Source: Endocalyx cinctus
Lineage: Eukaryota > Ascomycota > Sordariomycetes > Amphisphaeriales > Apiosporaceae
Direction of reading: 5' to 3'
Assembly: GCA_001600455.1 (NCBI GenBank)
Contig: BCKC01000002.1
Location: forward strand, 3,486,171 to 3,550,170
Length of the DNA stretch: 64,000 bases
Made by a program: the position numbers and the translations under genes. Shown here one piece after another: positions 17,742 through 31,201 of the stretch. Position 1 is the first letter of the stretch; the number at the start of each line of letters is the position of its first letter. A model generated the notes under the pieces. It saw only the letters and a list, made by a program, of their open reading frames with translations, ran no database searches and was not told where the DNA came from.

Positions 17742-20700
17742 GGGACAGGGAAAAAATATATGTACATGTAAATTATTAAAAAAAAAAAAAAAAGGGATTT
17801 AAAATATGCCTTAATGAGACTGCTATAATATACCCAAAGTAAATTCATTATCAAAATATACAATGGTACAGAGCTATTTCATTGTATACTATGTATGAGG
17901 TGAACGTATGTGAACTTACTGTGTATGTGAACTTCTCTTCTCAGCCAAGGGGTACGTTATACGATGATGCTACTTAATTAATTCAAGTCATTAAAAGGTA
18001 AATTGAGCAGGAGTGGAGCAAAGCTGCGAGATTGACAGGTGCGGGAATGACCCCCATGCATTATCATCATCATCCATCCATGTCTAGAACAATGACGGTT
18101 CATCTAGGTTAGGTTATTTATTTTAGGGGCTATGATGTAGCAGGGGGACTGGGTAATTAATGATTATGTCGACATAGAAAATCATTATCCAGGATAGAGA
18201 AGATTGACAGTCTGATGATATAAAAGTGAGGCGTTTAAGGAATCAGATTACATACAAATGATGTATGTAAGAATGTTCTTTTGGTTTTCTTGGCTTTCAA
18301 AAATCATGTTTTTTTCCGCTTCTTTTCTTCTCTCTCTCTCTCTCTCTCTCCTTTCCTCTTTAGTAGTAGATCTTCGTCCACATTTAGACGCGTCCCATGC
18401 TTTTTTTGCTTTGGAGACAATACCGAAGATTCACTGCACGCATTGAGTAACAACATTCATTCAATTTCTGGGTATCAGCGAACGAGGGTAGCAATGTAAG
18501 CACTTATCCGCCCTACCCGCGGTCGTTGGGAGGGAAGAGGAAATTGGCTGACCAGTGGGATAATTTACAGGATATTGAATGGGAAGATTTGAGTGGGAAA
18601 AGGGCATCTATACTAATAAAGAACCCTTAGAAGCTTCCTATATAGGAGTTTTAAGCCGTTCTAATGGCGCTGTTCCTGATCATGCTAATAATAACCGTTA
18701 TTAGAGCTAATATACTAAAATCTACGGATGCTGGACCTTGACGATATGTCATAAACCACTGCCGAAGACTACCTATATCCATATGTATATAAATATTTAC
18801 TTAAGTATATTTGACTACGCATAAGCACTGCTGTCGATATGACAAGTTATAGCGGGGATAGTGGGTATAATGCCTATAAATTAGTGCATGTACTTTACCT
18901 ACCAAGTACTGAGTACCTAAAGAGGTACCTACATGGTAGTAGTTAGTACCAACGGTATCAGCCGCAATAGAAATAACAAATTATTGAAAGAAGGAAAAAA
19001 AAAAAAAAGGAGAACGTATGAGCTTAACTTATTCGGCTCAAGATAATGGCGCTTGCCACCGACAAGTAGGCAGTTATGGAGTTTTAAGGAAAAAATCATT
19101 AAAAAAATCAGGGCGTAGGTGACAAAACTCGTACAATAGATCTTGATTTGACGATCATGCTAATCCGGTGCTGGTAGGTGAAAGAGAACACTAGGTTAAA
19201 ATGCTAGTTAGCGATCATAGCGATGACTATTACCTGGTACAAACCCCTACTCTTCGGCGCATTAGATCGGCGCTTTCGTAGTGTATAGCGACGGAAGGCA
19301 TTTTTCTAATGTATTGAGGAAGGCTATGTATGTGTATCCTCGGACCCGGAATCAAGGCAGCAAGGGTTGGATCTCAATTACGAGGGGGGTCAAAAAAAAG
19401 GGGACTGTCAAAAGTACTAATACTATACAGAATACCGAAGCAATTAGAAGGCATGGAAGAGGCGCGGGAGATGATAAAATCGAGGCTCAATCAGCGCCGA
19501 GTATGTGTTCATTATCCATAAGAAAGTAAATTGCGCTTCATGCGTCGAACTATAGATAGCTTAGTGTATGCGTTGAGATGCGCGTATCCGCTGACGAAAG
19601 CCGCAAAAGAGACCTACACTAGAAATGGGGACAAGGATTTTCATAAATTTTAGATCTCGAGGAATCTTCTTATAACATGGTTTCTCTATTGGTCAATTAT
19701 TACAAAGATCTCCAGCTCGCAAGCTTGATAGCTTATTACGGAGATTTTTTCTTCTTCTATTCTATTTTATATTATATTATTGACCAGGGCCGGAGCTTTT
19801 AAGAGGAGCTCAGACTGATAAACAGGTCAGAGCTCCTGCGGGAAAAGCCCGGCTGACGTGAAGAAAAAAAAGATAAAAAAGTAAAAAATCATATTTTCAT
19901 TTATTCTCATTTATTCTCATCTGTCACTCTTTCGTATGATCATCCCTTTTCGAACTCTAGTTCGACATAGCCACCTTTTTCTTGAACGATTCTTTAGCGA
20001 GATGATGTATCGGGATTTCTCACGAGGATAGGTTATCGGGTCAAGAGCGGGGTGGGGCGGTTCTGGTTTGGAGAAAAAAAAAAAAAAAAAAGAGTTGGCA
20101 GGTAGCTTTCTTAACTCACATCGGCCGACTATACAAACGTACTACATTAGAAATTTATTCTCCTAGTTCGTAGGATGTGCATTAATTGACAGGGGATCAG
20201 CTCTCGGGACGTAACCATTTTGCGGCTGATTTTTACGTATTTGGTCGCGTGTACCGCTGGAATGGGAGGTGGCGCACGAAGTTTAAGGACAGGCTTCTGC
20301 GGCAGTACCTGGTCTAGGTAGTATACTCAGTAGGTATAGGTACAAGTATAGGTATCATTACTAACCTAGCCTAACCTCTTCTTCTCGATCTTTAAACAAC
20401 TCCGTATATCAGAACATAATATACTTAGGTGGTTAATTATCACCATATAAGAAAACAATTAAGTTTGCTACAGTCAGGGTTAATTTCTTATTTCGATTTT
20501 AATTCATCGAATATCAAACTTGGAAAATTGAATTAATTCTCCTCGACACATGTTTCATTTCAACTATGATATGATGGGTGTCATCGATGTCACCCCGTTA
20601 CATTCTTAATTGCTACTCAACTCGGAAGTGAAGCCATACATAGTATAGGGCTGTTTTGGGCCAATAAATATTGATGACCTATCTACGCCCGTTCGGGCAG

Positions 20701-23700
20701 TATACTCGTACTATAACGGGAAAATATCATACCTAGTACAATGGATCCATCTCCATGAATCTCAGGGGAAACCGTCATCACATGACCCCCAGCTTCATTG
20801 TGCATCCGTTGACGCGCCTATCCGTTCTTCTATATACTACACGACACGACAAGTATGCACACATGCTACGAGGCCATGCTACTCATCCACGTACTGCATT
20901 ATAGATACGTACTTATGTACGAATAGATTAATATACGGATGACGTTTTTTTACTGGTTCATTCGAACATCAAAAGGCGCTTCGAGAATAATGCAAAGCAA
21001 TCGTACATATCGTACTCGATGTAACACAAAACCGGTACAAACTCCGAGCGGTAGATCCCTGAAGACGGTCCGAAACATGCAAGACAAAAGCGGTGTTCAT
21101 TTCGCGTCTCAAAGGCATGAGAAACATAACTCAAAAATCTGGTTCAGCTCAATAAACGAAATAACATACGATATAAGTATTTCGCTACGATGCATAAACT
21201 TTATTTACTTGCCAAGAATTCTTTTGAACATGTAACCATCGCGTTCATCCAACGCGAATTGTCTTTCTAGCCACTTGTCAAGCGTCTGGCCTACCGGTTG
21301 CGTAGATCAGGGGGACTCGGATGTCGGCTTTAGCACCTTGCGGGCGTTAGATTACACTACTGAAAACCCCATCGTGAAGCAGGGTACACCGCTGTAACAG
21401 CTATCCGGAATGGAGACTGAAAAAGTGAAAGCGCCTAAGGAAGTGAGTGAAAAACATTGAAGGCAAGAAAAGAAAAAAAAAAAAGACCAAAAAGACGAAA
21501 AAAGGAACGCGCCGTAAGTAGCGCCATCTTGGTGACAATTGACGCGGGTGCGTTTAGCAAGATAGATCAGATTTTGATGTACGCAATTGTAGATCGACCA
21601 AAATATAATGAAAATGCTCATCACCGTGCTCAGACGTCATCCGAAAAAAAAAAGACACGGCAGATGACGAGAATTACATACATACACTAAATCAAAAAGG
21701 CACGACCAGCCCATTCCCTATTCCGGGTTTAGGTGACCGTGTAATATACTACGTAGTAGTATACAAAAATAAAGTACGTACATGATTTATGTAACCACCA
21801 AGTAGTGTAGGACGGAAACAGTAACCTCGGCGTGTCTATCTACCCGTATGTAGTGCGATGTATTCGGAGACTATCCAAAGTTAGACGAGGCGGTCTCGAT
21901 ATTGGTCCTAACCTATCGTAGGCTTCCTGGGTCCCCTTGATCGCATGCACCCACCTCTCTTGGTTAAACCAGGGATATTAAGCATACCGACCTTCTTTGA
22001 ACGTGCAGCTAGCGGTCCACCCACATAACCGGATGCAAGCGCTGCGAAGAAGGAGGAGGAGAAGAAGAAGAAGAAGAAGATTTAGTCGTAGCGATCCTGT
22101 ACTGTGCTCGGCAGCAGAACATTAGTTTCTTCATTCGTCGTTCTAGAAGGGCGGTGGAAGGATATCTCTTACTCCCACATTCCCGATCAAACTTCTTGGA
22201 AGTACTTGGGACTTGGTCTTGGATTCAGACTTCTTCTACCCCTGTAAATAAGTAGTATCGACATGTATAATTACATAATTACATATACGCAGTATGTATT
22301 TATCATGGCGTTTAATTGTACAGTACACTTTACAGTAGCGTATCTGAACATGCCATAGTATCCATTATCAGTACCTACTTCAGTAGGTAAATACCTAACT
22401 AGGTACCTAGGGTCCACTACTAACGTTCAGATTGGTCCATATTCACATACCGAGGCGCATATAGACTTATATTAAACATCACAGCGTACACGTATATGTA
22501 CGCGTGAAATTTATAATACATCACGGTAATTCTGGGTTTACTGGTAAAGATGTCTTACATATAGATACCTAGATATTTAAACTTATTTAATAGTCGGTAT
22601 ATAATATTATTAAGTAGTATTTAAGAGTCGTAAATGTAGGTATATACGGACGTATATTTGATATACCGCATAAGTGCATTTCATGATGTAGTGTCATATT
22701 TTATCTGATCCGTTCTAAATATATCCTCAGACTTACAAGCAGCAATTTTACCCCCATACTTCGTACACCACATTACGCTACATTCCTACCTCCTTTCTCG
22801 CTGTCGCCGACATGATCTCCAATATTCTTAAAGTTACAGCCTGTCCTTCTGCGGCTCAGTCATCCGAACCCCCTTGCTCTTATTTTACTTTTTTTTTTAT
22901 TTTTTTATTTTTTTTTTTATTTTACGTTATGGAAGCATTTAGCTCTTTTCTAGAAGCCCGCAATCACAAGCATCTAAGCATAATGGGTCATTTAATTACC
23001 TGGGGTATTTTGAGACACGATGAAATTCATGCGAATTCACACCCCCGTATACCCTTCTCAGCTCAGTTTTGAAATATTGTCTAATTATCCTGATCGTCAG
23101 CTAACTCGTATTCACCGTTTATTGGCTTTCTGACCTTGAGCGCATTGAATAGCGCAATATTACGAATATTATCCAACGACAAGGGGAACTCAAGCTTCGG
23201 GGTCTTTCTTCGCTTGTTTCGTTCAATTCACACCAACTTGGCCTTTTCTTCGGATCCCCACCGACTTTAACTAACCTAAGTAGTATATAGATGAACCAAT
23301 TTGTCTAAGTGACGGTATTTATCCTCAATAAAACACCGTACGAAATCCGGTCAGGGAAAACTGTCCTCTGACCGTACCGTACCTGTCAGTATCTGCCAAG
23401 AGTCGAGGGATGTTCGATATCAGGCCCATTTTCATACCGCACCATGCCACACCTACATACATCATACTCTTTCTGATGTCGATGAAGCTGGTAGAGTCAT
23501 TTCCCAGCTCATGATTGACGGTAATACCGATGCTGGAACTGTACATTATGCCTATGCTCTAAAATTCGCCGTTGTCTTCCATGTCGGCTCAAGTACTATG
23601 CTCACATCACGTAAAGAGTCCTGTCTTTCACCGGGAAAAAAGGTCTTAATTAAGTTTTAGCACATTGTGCAGCATGTTAGATCAGCCTGGAGATCGCGTT

Positions 23701-25001
23701 GGTGTAGCTGTGGCTTTAGTGCCGTTTCCCCTGTACTTTTTTTTCGGCAATCTCTGCAGCTTATCCTGTGGCTACTTGCAACCTTGCCATCATGCCTCGC
23801 CCTGTGGTGCGTCGGCACCGCATGTCTTTAAATTTCCTATTATAGCCCACCCCAGTCGAGATATATCCCCCTCCAAGTGGAGAGGTGTGAGTTGGCCCAT
23901 CTACCCATCTACCAATTTCTTGCCTCTCTCGTTTTCTCTGATGCCCCCCCCTCCATCTGCCAACGGTAGTGGGTTTTTGGGCGCACCACCAATGGCCCCC
24001 CTCAATCCGCGCTCTCCTGCTTCAGGCATTATTGATGCTTATTTTTTTTTTCTACCCTCCCTCTCTCCCTCTCTTTTGTGTGAGCGTGATAAGCAGGGAA
24101 TGCTGTGGTTGGGAGTTGAGGTGTGGCCCATCTCAACTCCATTATCACGCTTCTCTACATAGTAGATGCGAACTTTGTCTTGCTCCTGCATGGTAAGGCT
24201 TGTTTCAGCCTTCATTTCTCCATTAGGTATCCTGTTTTACATATTTCTATGCGGTTCCCAGACCTCCATCTCTTTGGTCTACCTTAGAAAACCCCCCCGG
24301 GTGTCTTTGTTCTCGGGGAATAGCTTCGTCAAGGGTCTTGGGAAGTACTCTGTACAACCTAGTTCCTTGTCCACATAAAACCCTGTCAACCTGTTTAAGT
24401 ACTTGCCCGCTATGACTATCGTCGCCCCAGTTGCATCATAACTTCCGCCTAGGGTGTCGTTTCTATATCCGGCCAGCAGACCATGGCATAAGATCCCCAA
24501 ATTATGCTACCGTCATCGCCGGCCAAGGTAACCGAGTCTCCACTCAAGTTCAGGAACCATACTTGTCTCGCACATGGCAAATCCGGTCAGGTGCTTTAAC
24601 TTTCTGGATGAAAAGAGACGTAGTCCAGGTACTTGTCCATCAATCCCAACCTCGTCCTCAGTCTAGTAGGCCAGAGAGAAAAGTATATCAGACGATATAA
24701 TGCAGCCCTTGCCCACACCTGCTTATTTACTGTTCTGACGTTCTTTGTTATCATATAATAATACCACTTAAGGAAAACAAGAAAAAAAAATAGCAGATCC
24801 CAATCCTCGACAAGTTTGGGTGGCAATGAGCTGTTAAACTAGTTTACAAACAGGTCGGATCGAAGTTGATTTCTAATTCCTTAAGCTTACAGAAAACACA
24901 CCGACCACAATTGCAACCATAACCACAACCGGCACAATCACAACCATAACCGTAATTGACATCCTTTCAACCTAACAACAACCAAAAAAAAAAAAATCTG
25001 A
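17742..25001. other. 7.3-kb gene-poor region upstream of the Myb gene
   Basis: No convincing gene. It holds the prp8 3' UTR (a poly-A run near 17780), many A/T homopolymers, a CT microsatellite near 18330-18350, an (AGA)n stretch near 22055-22080, and repeated TACCTA/TAGGTA words. Those words include the palindrome CTAGGTACCTAG at 22399-22410. Open frames here are short, low-complexity and lack domain signals. The part nearest 25 kb may be upstream exons or a long leader of the Myb gene. Confidence 0.5.
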
Positions 25002-25454
25002 CACACCTCACCGATAACTAATTACGGTACCAATATTCGCACCCAACATCCGGGTGCGCATATTCTCGGTTTATTAACAGATTACTCTCAAACAGCCAAA
25101 ACGGGCGCCTTAATCAATACGCTCGACGTCCGACGTCCCCCCACACCTCACTCGCCGGCGCATCAGCTGCCCCGAGGGGCTTCAGTTAACCAAATACTCT
25201 CAACCCAGAGCCCGGCGGCCGTCCAGAGCGGTTCGCTCTGGCGGAACCCATGTATCGACGACACGCTGGCGGGCAACTATCGAGTAGGGCCGGACTATCA
25301 TGTCGATTACTCCCCACAAGAGTCGCATCCGGGCGGGCAGAGTCAGACTCAACACTCATACGACACGCATCATCACCAGCGAGGAAACCCGTTACAGCAG
25401 CACTCGACCCACGGTAACTTACATGAGCAGTCTCAATCGCATTCTCACCACACC

Positions 25455-26318
25455 ATGTCTCAGCACCATACCTCCCACCACCACCCTCATCACCACCAAC
25501 AGATCCTAATGGATCCGGCGCATTTGGGTGGTCACCCTGCCGCGCGTCATATGGGCCATCAACCTTCACACTATGGTCCGGGTCCTTCGCCTCATGCCGT
25601 TGTTGGTCCTCCGTTATACCCGGCTCTAACACCCGCACAACCTCACAGTGCCGGCTCGAAGCGTGGACGGCCAGACGATCTCGAGCTATCAGTACCCGGT
25701 ATGACCGATCTTGAACAGGGCGAACTCGATCCATCAATGGGAGCCGCTTACGCACAATCTGCCGGTGCTAACCCGACGCACCATCACCATCGTCTTCCAG
25801 ACCAGGGACCACCGTCTAAAATGATGCGGCGCGAAGGAGAGGGAAGCTTGGGTGGGGCAGGCGGTGCACCAAGCGTAGTAGGGCAGGTTGGAATGCCGCT
25901 GCCGGCGCCACGGCCGAGGGGTCCCAAGCTGAAGTTTACGCCAGAAGACGACGCTCTGCTCATTGACTTAAAGGAAAACAAGAGCTTGACATGGAAACAA
26001 ATCGCAGATTTCTTCCCGGGCCGATCATCGGGTACTCTACAAGTTCGGTATTGCACGAAACTAAAGGCAAAAACTACGCAGTGGACGGACGAGACGGTAG
26101 GACAAGCCTAGTCAGATCATAAAATTCCAATTGGGTTACTAACAATGTGTGTGCTTCAGGATCAAAAACTTCGTACGGCCCTCCAAGACTACGAGAACGA
26201 AAAATGGCGATTCGTATCGAACAAAGTTGGTCCAGGGTTTACTCCGCAGGCGTGCCGAGAACGGACTGCGCAGCTTCTTGGTGAAGTTGAGGAGGATGTT
26301 GGAGAAGAGAACTTATAG
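25455..26318 (+). CDS. Two-repeat Myb/SANT DNA-binding protein
   Basis: Predicted nuclear DNA-binding protein with two Myb/SANT repeats. Exons are 25455-26096 and 26160-26318; the 63-nt intron (GTAGGA donor, GTGCTTCAG acceptor, branch-like CTAAC) joins WTDET to DQKLRTAL in frame, giving 266 aa from the first in-frame ATG. The N-terminal 150 residues are His-, Pro- and Gly-rich and disordered. Repeat 1 starts near residue 161 (FTPEDDALLIDLKENKSLTW, then GRSSGTLQVRYCTKLK) with Phe in place of the first Trp. Repeat 2 follows (QWTDETDQKL, ENEKWRFVSNKV, PQACRERTAQLL). The frame is open without a stop upstream to 25002 and that stretch has coding-like composition (GASVNQILSTQSP, DYHVDYSPQES), but contains no in-frame ATG. 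The true start may therefore be in an upstream exon. Target genes are unknown. Confidence 0.82.
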
Positions 26319-29300
26319 CAATCAGGGTCTCCGCCAGGTGTTTCAGCACCTGGGTCCGGGGACACCATCTATCCGCAACAACTGCAAGGATGAGCTGGTC
26401 AGAAGATCACACAACATTCGCGATTACGAACGGCGATGACTAGCTGCCTCAAGTAGTGTCACGCGATCTCTCGATCCTATACATCATTCTTGGCAGGATA
26501 CTATAACACCGAACAGCTAGCGCATTGCTGTCGCGGTAAAGAATCCTATCCATTTATACACGATGAATATTGGCCCGCCTCGTAATGGAGAAAGTTACAT
26601 ACGGACCAACAAGCGCAAGGCGCGAGGCGTTATCACCCTCATATTTTACACGCTTTTTTTTTATATTATATAACCCTTATGTACAACAGCAAGAAATTAT
26701 CCAACAATTGTCTGATCACTGGTTCGAACACCAGAAGACGAGTTTATCATCAGAAACTACGGCGAATATATTACTTTGTGACCTTAGGCGCTCCCTTCAC
26801 GACAAAATATAGAGGTTTATGAGCTAGGAACATTACACTTTTTTGGTTTACTTTGTTTGATTAGCTTGAAGCGGTACATATGACTGCGATGCCCGAAACG
26901 AAACCAGCAAATCCATCCTCTGATCAGTTCCATCGTTTTCTTTATATATCAGATATTAGAAAGGTAACTTTATTATTTTTTTTTACCTTGCCACGAGGGC
27001 AACTAAGAAGAGATGGGCAACAAATTTCATTCTATTTCGTTTTATTTCTTTACTTTTCTTGATTTCTTTTTTTCCCGGTATGATCTTAGGCCAGTGATGG
27101 AAGAGATACCCCCGACGTCGAATTATGTTTTGGATAGTGGCAAAAAGTAGGACAAGAAAAAAAATTAGGCACAGGCGGATGTTCAAGGTGTTGAGGGCGA
27201 AAAGCTTGACTACCTTGTTTTTCGGGTTCGCTCAAATCGCCTTCAGGCAAAATAGGCACCGCTCGGAGGCTGGAACAAATTAGAAGAACCTGGGCTAGAA
27301 GAGGATTAGAAGGGAAATGACGGTACGAGAAGTGGACGTTTTTTTTTGAACGGGCGAAATAAAGGAGCATACAAACAACAGCTTATCACGCACGACCTTT
27401 TGACAGCATATTTTTTTTTCCCTCTTATTTTTTTCTCTTTTCAATTATTTACGCTTATACCTTTCTAATAACTATTAGTATAATACTTCATGATTCCCCC
27501 CCTTCCCCCTTTTATTTGATTTATTTTTCATTAGTGTACAAAAAAGAAGTTTGCTCGTCTTACCACCTCTTCACAAATCCGGGTCATTGACGAAAGGAAG
27601 ACCCATCTGTGCCTCGCATGCTCTGTTTTGAATAGCAGAGAATTAGAGGAACAGGGGTGATTGGTTACGTTGGCAAGGAGAATGCCGCGCTGGTCGATTG
27701 GTGTTACATCGTGTACGAGCTTACTGCGGAACCGTCAACCGTGATGAAAGTAGACTTGGGAGAACATAAGGAGGAGATGGAGAGAGGATGATACAGTATA
27801 CAGATCTGTGTTTTTTTTTTCTGTTTGTTTGGTTATAATATTACTGATAAGAGTCTTAATAATGGTAATAATGCTAATAATGATGACGATCTACCGTAAC
27901 CGACGTCCCCGTTCACCTATATCACCAGCCACCTATAATCATCGGTGCACCGTAAATCCAAAGAGGCGCGACGATGATGGTGGGTTAATTATCTGGAATT
28001 CCTGATTCTGATATTTGTAAATCCCCAAGAAGTTATGAATTTAGAAAATCATTTTAAGCGAGCGATCCGTCATGAGAATATTGAGATTATATTGAAAATT
28101 TTATCACATTTCATTCGTACTTGGTTATAAGCAAGTTCAATAAACACTGGAAAAAAATAAAATAAAATAAAATAAAAATGGAATAACCCAAAATGAATTA
28201 AATCGAATGATTACAATTGAGAATATTAGAGAATAGAGAATAATATCATCAACTAAGAGGATGCTTTTTTTTTTCTTCCTTGCTTCAAAATTTCAAGGCT
28301 TATGGATGAAGGAAGGTGTTAGCGAAAACTGACTGGTCATGAACTTTCCTTCTAGCAAAACAGCCCTGAAGATGATGCCAACTGATCAATGATGAAACGG
28401 ATAGGTACACAAAAACGTGGGAAGGAACAACTAAGACAGTCCATTCAAACCATATTAGTGTCTATTCCATATGGATCATATCCATTTGGATATGTACAAG
28501 TAAACATTTCTTATCCTCTCGATCTGAATTTTGATCTACCTCTACTGCACTGTCACCTACTTTGTACTCGCCACCCACGGCTACATCCTTTCTCGTCCTC
28601 TCTCTCTCTCTCTCTCTCCCACCCTCCTCTTTATCTATTTCTATCTCTCGTTCGCCTCTCATCATTTGATTACTCACATATACATATACATATACATATA
28701 CACATACCTTGTGACGATTGAAGATACGCGTAGGGAGGTGTGCGTTGTCATTGTCACACATATACCTACCTACATATATACCTAGGTACATTACATATGC
28801 GATACACCCCCATCCACACTCACTCACTTACTCACTCTCGCTCACTCACTCAGCTATAATGATAATGCGATATAGGGGCCCGTTTATGGCAGGTTTCCCG
28901 CTGTACCTTACGCCAACGATGCAATAATCCGCTTCAAATAAAGTCCCGACACCAGGATATTAATGGGTGAGGGATACAATTTAGATTGCCAGTATCCAAA
29001 AAAACAGCAGCCATCAACCAGCATTGTCGCTCCCAGGTTTGGTTTTGAATGGAACGTACTCCCTACACTACAGGTACACTAATGTACACACTAATTTTCC
29101 TAAATTTTTGGTAATTACTGTCAAACAAATAGAACTGCCGGCCCTCCCCCAGGACGGTCGCATATGATATGCTTGTCTGCCTTTGTTTATTACTTTAACT
29201 TAACTTCCGGCAGGGATAAGTTAAAGTGAGCTCACCAAAAAAAAAAAAAAAAAAAACTGCTTCGTTTCTTTATTTTATTTTCCGGGAGCTACATATTACC

Positions 29301-31152
29301 GAGATAAGTCTGTCTTGGTTGCTTTGGTTCATTCAGATTCAAAATGCACCCCTTCATCAGCACATCTGCTAGTGTGCGGATGGGGGGCCGGCTACGATCC
29401 TACCGATCAAAACGAATAAAAGAAGGACCCTTCTTTTCTAGCAATAGCAGCCGAGGTAGGAGGAGAGTGACCTTCTTGCCACTCGATTATTTTTTCCCCC
29501 TTCCCTCCTTACTTGTGTCTTTTTGGTCTTCTACGGCAGTAGGCAGGGATCACCAAGTCGATGAGGCAAGATCTAGTTTTGAAGCCTTGCGGGGAGTGAA
29601 GACCTAAACGCCCCCTTCGCCTCAGATTAGTGGTCATGTCAGCTGTTGGAGAAGAAGTTGACGATGAAATACGGTAGATGTAACGATCAGACACAAATCT
29701 CACGAGCTGCTACCTTGACATGGTAATTGGCATAAATTCGGGGGACCAGGTAAAGTGGGAAGCACTGTTGCGGATACACATACCTAGGTGACACCACCGA
29801 AGCTAGAGCCACTTCTTCAGCGTGAGCGAGAAGAGTGGGTGTGACTCTTTGCTTTTTTTTTCTTTGTCAAAATTAGATAAGGTTAGATCTCATGATACGT
29901 TCATCTCGATACGCCAAGCTGGTGCGGTAAAGGGAACAAAAAAAAAGAAAAAAAAAAAAAGGTATGAACAATCTTTCCTCCACTCCCTTCACCCCTCTAC
30001 GTAAGTCCGGTGGCAGAGAAGAACCAAGCTCAGGGCGTTGGGGAAGGGGGAAAAAAAGCCACGATGCAACATGCAAGACGTACAGCATCATGCATCCCGG
30101 TCACCGTGTTGCAAGATCTCCCAGGCCAGCTCTAGCGAGCCTAGTGAATGGCAATAAAAAACAGCTACTAGGGGTCAATTGTAGGGTTTCAAAACATAAG
30201 AAGCTACAATACAATATCGGTTTTAAAGCATAATAGGGAATTTCCGTCAACCTTTACTCACTATTCGTAAGTCATGCCACATACACTACGCACACATACA
30301 CGCACGCACGCCAATCGCTGACGTTGTGAATGGTGACGTGGTGTTGCATAGCGGGACAAAAAAAAATTAGAGGCTGAATCTTGCACGCTGTTTTTCATCT
30401 TCTTTTTTCCCTTTTATTTTTGTTTCGCGATCTGTCCTGTCATGTCCGGTCCTGCTTCCGGTTTCTTGTCGCTTCATGTATCTCATACTTGAGTATCCAG
30501 TTCCAATTGCATGGGACCCCTTCGATTCGATCTCGACCCAGCCAACAACCATCCTAGCCCACATCGAAATGCATACGACCCGAACTGTGAGTTTCAACTG
30601 CCGCCCTCGCATACACACAGTATACACACACTCTCACATAATTATTCCCATTATTTTTCTTCTATTTGCGGTGAGGGGTCACGGAGAATAAAATCAACCC
30701 AGAAAAAAAAACCATTTGCACTCGAAAAAAAAAAAGAGGACCCTTGCATCATTTTTGTCGCGCTGTGACAGCTTTCTACTAGGAAAATTGACATTTAGTA
30801 TATATATACCATGTACACTACGCACTAAAATCGTATCGTAGGTTAAGGGTATTTATAATCTGCAAGAAACCATGCTACAGAGCCATTCAAGTCAAGGTCT
30901 TGGATGATGGTCAGGCATTGTTTTCTCCTACGCCGTACTTGATCCTACACTAACTTGTTTATTTAGACTAATATGGTTTATATTAGCGTACCATAATCAT
31001 ACGCGGTATGCTCATCCTACCCATACCCATACCATACCGCATTACACACCTTAGCTAGCCGAGCACGACTTTTCCAGGAGCAAGCAGCGCCGAGGTCCCT
31101 GCGAGTAACGCATCATGACGGCACTACATAACAGACCGGGGTTTATCCGTCA

Positions 31153-31201
31153 CACTACACTACACTACACTACACTACACTACACTACACTACACTACAC
31201 T
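31153..31201. repeat. (CACTA)n pentanucleotide microsatellite
   Basis: About ten perfect tandem copies of the 5-bp unit CACTA, followed to about 31255 by degenerate copies of the same word. This is simple sequence with no flanking gene within several kilobases. It is unrelated to the terminal repeats of CACTA transposons, since no element or transposase is present. Confidence 0.9.

Noticed and set aside
23665..24162. 165-codon plus-strand frame
   Set aside because: Composition is Pro/Ser/Phe-rich from low-complexity DNA, with no domain, no splice support and no resemblance to a known protein.
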